Of a stretch of 64,000 nt of DNA, positions 1 to 11,266 are shown one piece after another. Both the position numbers and the translations under genes were made by a program. The DNA is from Rhabditoides inermis (taxonomy: Eukaryota > Nematoda > Chromadorea > Rhabditida > Rhabditidae): contig CAWZYM010000158.1 of the NCBI GenBank assembly GCA_963966185.1, positions 62,001 to 126,000 of the forward strand. Direction: 5' to 3'. Numbering within the stretch: position 1 is the stretch's first letter; each line of letters starts with the position of its first letter. Under the pieces are notes generated by a model, which was given only the letters and a program-made list of their open reading frames with translations, was not told the DNA's origin and did no database searches.

Positions 1-1385
1 AGCGCAACGACGAGAACAGTGTGATCAAGCTGGAGGCTGAAGTGATGCGGAGACTGGGAGACGCCAAGGGGGTGATCCGCATGCTGCAGGCTGGCAAGAG
101 GGACAAGTACAAGTGAGTGTGGGCATCCCATTGATGGGGAGCGATAGATAACCCATCCGCTACTTCAGCTTTCTGGTGATGACGCTGTGCTGGAAGGACA
201 TGTACGCGGTGATGAAGGGGCTGGACAAGCCGTTCACCGAGAGCACCATGCTACGCATCGGCATACACGCACTCTACTCCATCAAACAAGTCAGTCCATC
301 CTAAAGTAGCAGACAGGCTCGTTGAAAAGGGTAAATGTCAGACAGCAGGAATAGAAAGAATCTCAAAGAGGCTCGGACAGTCTTAGATGCTTCTAAATGT
401 CCGACAAAAGTGATATGACATTCAAATTTCAGCTGCACGAAGTGGGGTTCGTGCATCGGGACGTGAAACCGGGCAACTTCATGGTGGGCGCGCAGGGACG
501 CGACCGACAGACTGTGTTCATGATCGACTACGGTCAATGCGGCAGACAGATGGACTGTTCCTCATCCTCTCGTTGTAGGCATGGTGCGCTCGTTCGTGAC
601 CCGATCGGGGGATGATGTAAAGCTGCGCAAGGCGCGCAAGGGCATCCTCCTGCGAGGCACACTGCGCTACTGCTCCATCGCAGTGCACAAGCGACTCGAA
701 CAGGTAGGCGTCAGCCACTCTACCGTAATCTACCCAATCAAATTACTGTACAGGGTCGCGTGGACGACCTGTGGTCGCTGCTGTTCATGCTGATCGAGCT
801 GTTCAACGGCCTTCCGTGGAGGGGAACGACTGTCGAGAAGGACATCCAGAACATGAAGGAGACGCTGGGGGACGAGGTCATCTACAGGGACTGTCCGCCC
901 GAGTGGTGCGAGATGAGCAAGTACCTCAAGACGCTCGGCTACGCTGACCGGCCAGACTATTACAAGATCTACAGCATGGTGGGTGGTTCCTATCTAATCG
1001 AGACCGAAACATGTCGACTAAACAGTATCATCAAATAAGTAGCAGTCAAAATCTACCTCATGTGTCGCTGGCTAGGATTAAAGTTGATTTCGGTTTTTCA
1101 GTTCACGCAGGCGATGAAGAACGCGAATGCGTCGTTCTTCGACCCGCTCGACTGGGAGAAGGAAGGGGACGACCCGATGCGCACGTGCCTGCCCCTCTCC
1201 GAGAGGGAGAAGAAGACCAAGAAGTCCATTCCCAGTAAGCACTTGATCCTAATTCTAACCTAAGTGGTATATCTTGTACACCACTTTTGAAGAACGTGTT
1301 TCTCTTTGCAGAAGTGGAGCTGGAGTGGAAGATGTTCCCGACGACGCACCCCGACAGGTTCAAGGAGAACATTCTCGGCATCTGA
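1..1385 (+). CDS. CK1/tau-tubulin-kinase-like protein kinase, 3' part
   Basis: Seven exons are visible (1-112, 169-289, 433-532, 579-703, 754-978, 1102-1234, 1312-1385); the 5' end lies outside the window. They encode about 295 residues of a CK1-superfamily Ser/Thr kinase. The catalytic loop HRDVKPGN comes at about residue 85 of the visible part. The metal-binding motif reads DYG instead of DFG, followed by a LRGTLRYCS activation segment and the DDLWSLLFMLIEL helix, as in the TTBK/worm CK1 group. The Gly-rich loop and catalytic Lys lie upstream of the window. The protein ends soon after the C-lobe (FKENILGI), so it has no long tail. AATAAA follows at 1588-1593. Nematodes carry many such kinases, often germline-expressed, but a specific substrate cannot be inferred. 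Confidence 0.9.
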
Positions 1386-1587
1386 GCCCCCGTCTCCTGT
1401 CCACGGCGCCACGCCCTCACTCGCTTACATATCAGTTCATCGCACGTCTTTGCTTACAACAATGATCAACGTCTTCTAACTCTGTGACACCGTCGCCGCT
1501 GCTTTCGAGCGACAGCCGCCGACAAGTTTAACGTCTCGTAGTGTACTTTACATTTCGCATACTTGTCCCATAGTCTTAAAATGCTTG

Positions 1588-1593
1588 AATAAA
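1588..1593 (+). terminator. Polyadenylation signal AATAAA of the kinase gene
   Basis: AATAAA lies 203 bases after the kinase stop and only about 35 bases from the stop codon of the convergent sulfite oxidase gene, so the two 3' untranslated regions probably overlap. Confidence 0.7.
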
Positions 1594-1626
1594 CTGTTTA
1601 AAACAAACAAATCGACTGCCATAGAT

Positions 1627-3557
1627 CTACAGTGGCAACACCCAACTGCAGAAATGCACGCGTTACAGTACTGTCATGGGAACAGAGGCGCAGTACCCTT
1701 CACAGGACTCCCTTCCCCGTACCTGTAGTCCTTCTGCTGCCAGTGGCTGGGGCTCTCCTCGCCACTCGTTCGGATAGTCGTCAGCCACTTCACCTGCCGC
1801 GCGCCAACGTTGCCTGGAAAAAAAAGAAGATTCGAATATTTGGAGTATAAGTTTCACTGCCTCTTTGAAAAGTTACTGACTATTTATGAATCAATTTGTT
1901 ATATGCCTGAGTCGTTTAATTTTTTACATCAATTGTTCGATCCCTCTTCCGAGCACTGGACTGTCAGACATTATACATCATACGATCAATGGGTAGCAAT
2001 CTTGGTCTGGTACGAGTGCTTCGTTGGAAAATCGTTGAACTCTGTTGACGTGCCACGTGCCACACTAACATCTATACGTTTCACAGTATATTTAATACAT
2101 ACTCGTCATTTCGCTCAACAATGCGGTAGCATTCTTCAAGACACGTATAAAATTGAACTCATCGGGATGAACGCATCGGTCAATCTCTAGCATAGGCTAC
2201 GTGAAAAAGGGCACCATACTCCATACATCTCGATCATGGACCCGCACTCACCGGGCACGATGCACCTGAGCGGGGCTCCGTGGTCGGCCGGGATGTCCAC
2301 GTCGTTCATCTGCCACGCGATGATCGTCTCCGGCTGCAATGCCAGCAGGGGTTACGTGATGGTCGATCACTTCGAACTCCCTTCGAAACACGACCAAACA
2401 GGCGTTTCGAAGGGGGTGTTTTGAAGAGATTGACCACACCTTTAAAATCGCAAATAATATCCATGTATGCTGTTGACATTGCTCGACGAGGGGTAGCAAG
2501 TCAGATTCATAAGATGGGAAGGTGATTCATGCGAAAATGATTTCCATAACAGGTACGTATCAGGTCTAGGCAATAAACAACTTTCTAAACGAGCATCAAT
2601 TTCTCATATTCTCCGGTCGACATTGACATAATTTAATAAAAAGATTATGTATAGCAAAGCAAATGTCACATTCCACAACACAACACGTTGATTGAAAACG
2701 TTTCATTTCTTATTGATTGAATACGTTTTATTTCTAGTTGTTAACCTCCATACCCTGACAAAGAAAATAAACTGTCTAATTGTAAGAGGAAGGTGTGCAA
2801 ATGAATAAATTAAATAATGTACGTTATGATATGTAATAACCAATGTCACCCCACCTGCATGGCCTTCTCGAATGGGATGGACGCGCCGTACGGCTTGCCT
2901 GCAAACAAACGTTGTACGAACAAAACCAATCAAATATACTAACATACATATGTTTCACAGTGCATAAATCCCAAATATAATTCCATCAACTAATTAATAG
3001 AATGCACAAACTAATAGACCACATCACACGCAGCCAACACCATCATAACATAACAACCACACACTCTCCCACCAGTGGGGTCGATGTCTGCTCCCTCTAG
3101 GTGGACGTGCTTGATGGAGCGGTCGGCGGGGTCGACGCCCATAGAGATCAACACGTCCTGCAATACACAACCGCTTCTGGTTGAAAAAAATGACAGCAAA
3201 AACAACTATTTTTAAAATAAGTTTCTAACTTATACAGCAGCCTCAAAAGTAAAAAAAAGTGTATGGTTAATTAGTCGTTTTACTCGATTTCCTTCGATCG
3301 CAATACAATTCGTAATGTCTTCTGGCCTAATGTACGTTCATAAACAAATTCTTCATTCCAATAACAAATATACAATTAAACAAGTACGCGAGACATGAGA
3401 AATGAGAAACAAATGAATAATAATTTGAGTCTAAAAAGAATGAAGACATGTTCCCATATGCACTCAGCACTGACCCGCAGCCGCGCGCCGCTCCACTTGG
3501 CGTTGCTGATCGCTGTGCCCTCCCACATCAGGCCCGCAGCCTGAAAAGGAAGTGATA

Positions 3558-3598
<41 letters not shown>

Positions 3599-4662
3599 CG
3601 TACCCGCTACAGTACCTTCTTGAACCTGTTCATGTCAGCTCGTCGATTTCCGGCGCACTGCACCACTGAAGTGACAGAAGCAAGGGGGAACCTGCAACGA
3701 TACTCAATTCATAATAAGAAAACATTGCGAACACTGTGGTCATCTAGAAAACATATCCACTGAATATACGATACAGTCCGCGTAGAAGAAATAACTTTTG
3801 AAATCCAATTCAATTATATCTTCCAATACGTGTTCAAAGAACAATATATAGAACATCGCCCAATAAACTCAAGTAGAACCTACTTCTTCTTGAGCTCCTC
3901 GACGCTGAGCTGCATCGGCCGGCGGATACCCACTCCCTCCACCTGCAGACGGTGCGTCTTCGGGTCGGTCTGCAACGAGGATTTCGAATCTGACGCGGGC
4001 GCCCTACTCCTACGTCTACCTCTCTCCCTACACAACTAGCAGACAACGCAGGTATCGTCACAAAGGAAACGCGATTCGCCTCTCACCTGCGGTACTGGCA
4101 GGTGGTTCCTGACGAAGAACAGCTCGTTGGGAGTGCGGAAGTTGTCCATGAGCAGCTGCGGGGGGCTCTCGGCGTTGAACGGCCGCTGCGAGTTGACGAT
4201 GAGTGCGGGGTGGCGGGTGGGGTCGTTGCGGAACGGGTCCGACGAATCAGACTGCAATCGGGAGAGAATCAGAGGAAAGATTGACAGAGCTAGGACGCAA
4301 GGCAATGCCACAAACAGAGGGTCAGAGGCCATCAACATTACAATAGCGGGAAGTATCGGGGCCATTGTTTTAGCAGATACTCGTGTTCTGTGTTCTTCAA
4401 TGCAGAATGTAGTCGTTGTTACAGAAACAGAATTTGTAATCAATGCATTGAATTTTGTATACCATCCATCGGACATAAAGACGACATTACTTCAACATAT
4501 GCAACCAACGAAATTATTCATCAGAGAAACATAACCAAAATTTAAGTGAATATTAAAATTTAAAAAAAATTATACTCACGGTCTTGACCTCGACGATATC
4601 GCGCGGGTCGAGCGAGCCGATGCGCAGCGACTCGAGGATCTCGAACACCTGCAAAGAGACTG

Positions 4663-4694
<32 letters not shown>

Positions 4695-6207
4695 CACTCA
4701 TCATCTCCTCTTCCACGTCAACCTCTTGCGCGCCTTTCAACAACAGAGAAAGCAGTTTCCCACCTCCTCCGTTTTGTGTTGGGCGTAGAGTGCCCAGAAT
4801 GGCTCGATGCTCCCTCCGGCAGCCATGAGTATCTTGTCCCCGCCGGGGTGGCGCTCCACGAATGACGTCACGTCATACACACCCTGCATAAATGGGATAC
4901 TGTACTACAAAAGAAAACACAAACGTGCCATAATTACAAGATTGTGAGTGACATGAAACCAAATAGACGATAATGAATAAACATGCACGGACCCCCTTGT
5001 AGGTGACCCAGACGGTGTCGGCGGTCCGTCCGTGCTTCTTCACCTCCTCCCCTCTGTAGACGGGCAGATCGGAGCGCGCGGGCGGAGAGTGAGACGAGTC
5101 GGCGGGCTGCTTCTGCATAGAGAATGCATTCGTGAAATCAGAATAGCCGCACTCCACTATCCTGCGGTCAATATGTTTCAAAAACCGTTCAGCTTTCGAT
5201 TGTTATTAATACATTAATGCCTGGAGACGGTACCTACTAACTACACAAAATTACTTTCATAATATGTTTCCATGTGCGTAGATATATGGGATATTACATT
5301 TTAGACAATTGCATATTTCTTCGCAAACCCTACCAAAACTGTTCCACATAATACAACACCGGTTGAATCAACTTGGACAGTTAGGTTTCACGAGATGAAT
5401 AAGGGTTGGAGTGTCCATTCGACACAATTGCTCTCCCATATATTTCAAACCGAATACGCACTTTAGACGGAGCGGAGGCATCTGCATGGGCGGTCCTCAG
5501 CCTGTTCAGTCCGTACACACCCAGCACCAGAGAAGCGCCCGCGCCCAGGGCAAGCCAGCCTGCAACACAACATATTATGGGAACATATATTAATGCTTTT
5601 ACTATGAATACTGTAAATGATTTAGACAACAGAGCAAATAGACAATAGATTGAGGCCTTTATGCACTCGGATGTGCTGATTACGGTAAGTCAATACGTTT
5701 GTGATGTTTTGAACATAATTTTAAACACGATGAGCACAATGCATTCGATATGCATGTAAATACATTGATACGCTAGTGACTAGTACACTTGCACTTCCCA
5801 ATTTCCTCACCTCACCTCACCTAACAAACTCAACGAAAACTTCCCTTGAACAGTATTATGCAAAACAGCTCTATGCACTTATACCACCCACTTCATAGAT
5901 ATTCGAAGAACCTTCCCTGTTTGTATGCATTGGGTAGTAAGACATAAATCGTAGCGTGAATAAAATAGAGGCAAGAAAGAGCGCGGCCTACGAAAAACAA
6001 CGCCGCCGCCAACGCACAGCTAAGCCCACATAAAAAAGTAATAACGGTTCCGTAATCGTACGAAAATCAGCACTCACTGGAAGACGTGTGTTGATGGTTG
6101 TGTGTGGAGTGCTGTCTCCTCCCTCCCTCCGAAGGCACGGCAGTGGCGAGCACACCGGCTGAGCGCCGACACGATGCCAGACGACGAGCGCCCAGACGGC
6201 TCAGCAT
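1627..6207 (-). CDS. suox-1: Sulfite oxidase without its dimerisation domain
   Basis: Fourteen exons in order: 6207-6078, 5559-5462, 5112-4993, 4883-4764, 4648-4580, 4251-4087, 3969-3884, 3691-3616, 3540-3475, 3157-3073, 2898-2855, 2333-2252, 1813-1723, 1645-1627. They give 416 residues. The N-terminus is Arg-rich and free of acidic residues ([15 protein letters not shown]), a mitochondrial presequence, followed by a hydrophobic segment. A cytochrome b5 domain follows (VYDVTSF, haem ligand motif HPGG), then the molybdenum domain with [10 protein letters not shown] and QCAGNRR, whose Cys binds the molybdenum cofactor. Animal sulfite oxidase oxidises sulfite to sulfate in the mitochondrial intermembrane space. 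The protein stops just after GARQVKWL and HWQQKDY, where family members (about 545 residues in human) continue into a dimerisation domain of about 130 residues. The last exon adds only seven codons and is the weakest part of the model. Confidence 0.9.
3560..3598. repeat. (CT)n microsatellite in a sulfite oxidase intron
   Basis: About 39 bases of uninterrupted CT dinucleotides between exons 9 and 8 of the sulfite oxidase gene. A second, shorter CT tract lies near 4660-4692. Confidence 0.9.
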
Positions 6208-7065
6208 CTGATGATACAACTGGTTATTACTTACTTATACCATCTGGTTATTACTTACTTATACCAGTAACAACGAAAAATCGAAACAAACGAAGAAAAA
6301 CAAGGAAGAAAATCAATACTTGCGAAAAACGAGTTTCGTGGTGTGATTTCGACCATGTGCTCGCGTGCATGACCCATCGCACCACCCCGCACACGAGAAG
6401 GCGAGAGGCGGATTACAGCGTTCGGAAACTTCCAAACCTGCCGGGCCATAAAATACGGTTTGCCTGTATCTCTCTCCCGCACTGCACAAAAAGTCATCTC
6501 TTATCGCAACACGCACACGCGCTAACTCGTAAAACACCTCTCTCTAAATAAAACGGTATGTGTGTGCGCTGACCAAACAAGACCTCCCCTGCTATCTCTC
6601 CCTCGCCATCTTTGCCCGTATGCAAATGCCGTGATCCGGCAGTCGATAGTAATATCAGCGGGTCAGTGGCTGGCTGCGTCTCATTACGACGAGGCAATTG
6701 GTTGCCTCCCTCTCCTCTCCCCTCCTCTCCTCTGGACCCTGGGCTGGTGGCTCCGCCCCTTCGCTCTTTATTGCTGCCTGCTAGCTGCTACGGCTTTCAT
6801 GCCGGCTAGGAGAAAGGCTCTCGCGCCCGTATAGATCCGTCCACATCCAACCTATACCCCGTCCACGCACTCTCATTTCCTCTTTTCGAGGGTGTCGCGC
6901 CTCCCCCGCACAGGAGTGCGCTCTCCTCCGGCTAAATTGTACTAATCTCACGCCGGCCGCCCCGCATTTCGTCGCTGTTTTTCGATGTCGTTGCCGTTTT
7001 TTTTGCGCCTCGCCTCTTTGTGTGTCTCTCGCATCGCCACTTGTTCCTTTCCCGTAGTAGCTCTC

Positions 7066-7068
7066 TCT

Positions 7069-7120
<52 letters not shown>

Positions 7121-7163
7121 CTCTCTCTCTCTCGTGCTCTCTCTCTCCATCTCTCTCTCTCTC
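7066..7163. repeat. Interrupted (CT)n tract
   Basis: Nearly 100 bases of CT dinucleotides broken by a few CA and GTG interruptions. A second tract of the same kind lies at about 7478-7540. Confidence 0.9.
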
Positions 7164-7474
7164 TCCCCTCCTTCTCCTCTCCCGTTTTTGCCGCCACCAA
7201 TCTCTGTTTACAGTGTTATCCCCCATTGCGAGTGAGATAAGTCGTTCAGTGTACTCTCATGTTGTGTCCAGCTACTAGTTGTGCAAGATTGTAATATTCC
7301 TCCCCCACATCTCTGCACCTCCAATATCCGCCCGCTCTCTCGCTACTCTCTCACACATCTTCCATTTCTCTCTTTCGGGGGGACTCCATTGATCCACAAA
7401 TGCGCGACGGACGACCACGACGACGGCAATTCGCTGTCTCTTCCTTGCGTGTGTGTGCATTCGGAGTCCTGTTG

Positions 7475-7530
<56 letters not shown>

Positions 7531-7660
7531 TCTCGCTCTCTCCACTTTCTCGAGATAACCATGGCGGCATTCCCACCAAAAACAACAAACAAATCCCGCA
7601 CAACAACATTCGTATATAGAAGTAATACCTACACGTAGAACCGCACTTTTTGCACCGAGC

Positions 7661-7714
7661 AATAAACGCATAGCGTCACACATCCACTAGGATGTGTGAC
7701 GCTATGCGTTTATT
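7661..7714. repeat. Perfect 25-bp inverted repeat with 4-base loop
   Basis: The 25-base arm at 7661-7685, beginning AATAAACGCATAGCG, is repeated exactly as its reverse complement at 7690-7714 with ACTA between. Each strand would fold into a 25-bp hairpin, and AATAAA sits at the outer edge of both arms. It lies in intergenic CT-rich DNA. It could be a miniature foldback element, a bidirectional 3'-end signal or a small-RNA precursor; the sequence does not say which. Confidence 0.95.
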
Positions 7715-8080
7715 CCCTCTCACTTCTCGCCCTCCCTCCCTCTCCCCTCATCCTGTAGTAATTGCTATTTGACTCATCCAGACGCCTAATTTCTGAGTCA
7801 TCTGTCATCCACACCCACCGTTTCATCTAGTTGACCTAGTGGATACCAATCGAGAATTAACCCCGCGCATCTAATGTCCACTCTCTTCGCCGTCTCTTTT
7901 CAAGTAGTTCGCCGTTTTCACTATTTGCTCTCCCCGCGCGTACTTTGACGCAACTTACAAGTAATGCCCGTGTGTCATGTTTCATTCCAAACATTGTCAT
8001 ATCATTTTTTTTATTTCGTTCTTCTCTCCAGAATTATGTTAATCTCGATTTTCTATGATTTGTGAACCACCCGTCCCTAT

Positions 8081-8891
8081 ATGAATCCCTTGCAGCCTCC
8101 GATGGCGACCCTGTCTCCGGTGCCTATCCGGGAAGGTGTGGCTGTGGCAGAGGGGGAGGATACCCTGTCGAGAAGACTCTCCCTCATAGCAGGCATCCAC
8201 GAGCACAACAACAACAACAATCACTGCACGGATAGCCTCGATGTCGTGACGCTGTTGAATCTCAAGGTAGTCACTTTTTCGGGATCGATTTCACACAGTG
8301 CTCTGAATTATGAACGGCTTTCTATGCGCTATGCCACATGTGAGAAGTGTCAGGAAACGTATCCGTTATTATTATGTGTATCTGTTTCATCATAATTCCC
8401 ACAGTCATGTATTGGTTCAATTAAAGTTTTATGACGAGATAAAATAACCGGATTGATGAACTTAACGATTCGTTCCTTTTGCGTAGGCGGAGAAACGTAT
8501 GGTGCTTTGCTTGCAGGACGATGACCCTGACCAGCTCTCTCACTCCTCTTCCCTCGAATCCCTCTGCTCCATGGACGTCCGACAAGGCAGCCAGCAGCCG
8601 GGTGATTATCGATTTATTGATTGGCTGATTTGGGATTGTACGATTTGCACTGGTCATTGGTTGGTGACCTTTGTTTTCTTTCCCCGCACGTTTTCTCAGT
8701 GCGTATCGAATGGCGCCTGCGTGGTTTGTGAGAGGGGGTTTCTCTTCCCTCTTCACTATCTTAATCCACAAACATATTCCCGCATATCAATTACATTCTA
8801 CACAAAAAACACATTGCAGCCGTAATAATATTAGCTATGAATGGCTGACGGGCCCGTCTCTATTCTCTATCTCTGAAAGAAAGGAGCGCAT

Positions 8892-8947
<56 letters not shown>

Positions 8948-10411
8948 TTCCGACATATGTGTATGTGAAAGGGAAACGCGACAGGAAGCTTTCATCCGGA
9001 AAAGGAAACTGAAAATATGTCTAGCGCACAAAATATGTTGTGAGTATGTGACAACACGCGTGTTTTTTGGGTGGTGATGTGAAGGGTTCACGGATGAATA
9101 AACACATCAGGCTTCAAGCACACAGAACATACGAAAAGAAACAACCTGATATATTCTATATAAACACACATTTCAGGGATATTATAATATAACATACAAA
9201 GGGAATAATTTGTAGTACATACTACCTAGATTACGTTTCACTACCATGCTATCACCCAGAACGCCTAGGACCAATAGTTTATTCTGTATAGCAGTCTTAT
9301 AATAATCTTCAAATCTTCAGATGAGCAATCTGACTGCGAATCCGACGCCAGCGGGTCGACGTCGTGTTCAGGTAATCCTATCAATCAATAATCAATCAAT
9401 AAATCGATTGCAGCCGGTTCGTTTGAGATGAGCAGCGCGGGCAGCACACGGAGTCCCGCCAGCGACACTGCGCGGTGGTGTGTGAGGTGATTGTTTACTT
9501 GTTTGTTTGTCTGTTTGTTTACTTGCCTTCTCCAGGGAGACGTCTGCTTCTTCAATCGAAGAGCGCTTCCGTCCGTCCACTTCTCAGTCGGTGGATAGGG
9601 ATGAAGAAGAGGAGGAGGAGAAGGAGGAGGAGGAGGAGTGAGTATGATATGATGCTATACGGATTTTTGATGGCTTCACCACATCTGTTCGTATTACGTG
9701 ATTGCGTTTCTTGAGATGTGAGGGGGACGTGAGATTCGTATGGATAAGTGTACCACTCACATCCCTCCTCCATCTCTCTCTCCCCCCCCTCTCTCTCCCC
9801 CCCCCTCTCTCTCTCTCCCTCCCTCCCTCCCTCCCTCCCTCCCTCCCTCCCTCCCTCCCTCCCTCCCTCTCTGTCAACACATCCCATTCCACCTCCTTTC
9901 CATCCCGATAACAAGCACTGGAATAGTACAACCGCAATCCGAGAAAACGGCGTTATTCACGAATGCATAAAATACCGTACCCTTGCAGGGACCCCGAGAA
10001 TGCGGGTTGGGTGCGCGGATGTCGCCGCCAGCTCGGCATCAACCCGGGTGGGTCCCTCGGCGGCGCCCGCACCGGGCCCAGCACCGGACCCGGCACCGGG
10101 CCGGGCGCGCGGCCGCCGAACTCGATCAGCTGCGATAGCTTCATCTCGGATCGGGCAAGGATAATGAGGGAACAGATACAACACCAGGTCGCGAGCCTCG
10201 GTGAGTTGAAAGATTTTTAATTCGGTTTCCGGGTCTCCAGTCGGTGACCTTCCCTTAATATGGCATTACCATAGTGCGTTCATGTCTGATGTCTTATCCT
10301 CTCTTTTTGCTAAGTGCATTCTCTACTAATGGAGTAACGGGTGTATGGGCGTTCGTGAAAAAAGCCTTTTCCATTGTGTGTCGCGCTTCTATCTGCTTGG
10401 ATATGCATGCG

Positions 10412-10472
<61 letters not shown>

Positions 10473-10936
10473 ATCTCAAGCACTTTACCCTGACATACTC
10501 CTCCCCTCAGGGGACGCGGATGGTTGAATAGACTATACGCAACCGGTCGTGATAAGGCACTTATGTCTCACTCAATAAAACAATGTCAACTACGTTTCAC
10601 CCAGAAATAAATATGTGTGACATTTGAATACAATGCATAATGTCGTTTTTCAGACACCGGTCTTCCCAATCTCGATTTCGACTATTTGGAGAAGCAACTG
10701 AACAATGCGGCCAAGGAAAGAGAAGACCAGGAGAGACGCTACCTGGGAGAACAGGTGATGATCGATTATTGATTGAATGAGAAACTTTCAAAGACTTCAT
10801 TGTTTCTTGATCACTTCCTCTCATGTGATGTACATGAAACGTGCTCAACACATGATCGATGTTCTACGGCTTTTTTCTTCTCTTTATCTGTGGCGGTCGC
10901 GGGGGAGCGATCTCTCACCGTTCTCTCTCTCACCGT

Positions 10937-11002
<66 letters not shown>

Positions 11003-11208
11003 TCTCTCTCTCTCTTCTTCCTCCCTCCTCTCATTCATACACCAATCGATGCGTGTGCGTTTTGTGTTTCGGAATACGGGGGAATAACAATTAGAGGGTT
11101 CTTCTTCTCCTTCTCCTCCTCCTCCCACCTTCCTCCTCGCTCCTCCGGAATTGCATTATGCAAATTGGATTGGCCGCTGTGTGTCGTCGTCGTGGCAGAA
11201 AGGATGGG

Positions 11209-11266
<58 letters not shown>

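Larger units (their letters stand above)
6208..8080. other. Intergenic region between divergent genes, CT-rich
   Basis: This is the gap between the start of sulfite oxidase (minus) and the first recognised exon of the SCHIP-like gene (plus), so it should hold both promoters. It contains long CT tracts (about 7066-7163 and 7478-7540), pyrimidine-rich sequence and a perfect hairpin at 7661-7714. No protein family could be recognised. The open frames seen here are low-complexity Ser/Leu or Glu/Arg readings of the CT tracts. Confidence 0.7.

Noticed and set aside
4036..4476. Minus-strand 146-codon frame in the sulfite oxidase gene
   Set aside because: It is the exon at 4251-4087 plus open intron sequence; the family match starts at the splice acceptor.
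6781..7619. Several open frames of 90-140 codons over CT/GA tracts
   Set aside because: They are Ser/Leu or Arg/Glu readings of dinucleotide repeats in all frames, without splice context or family.
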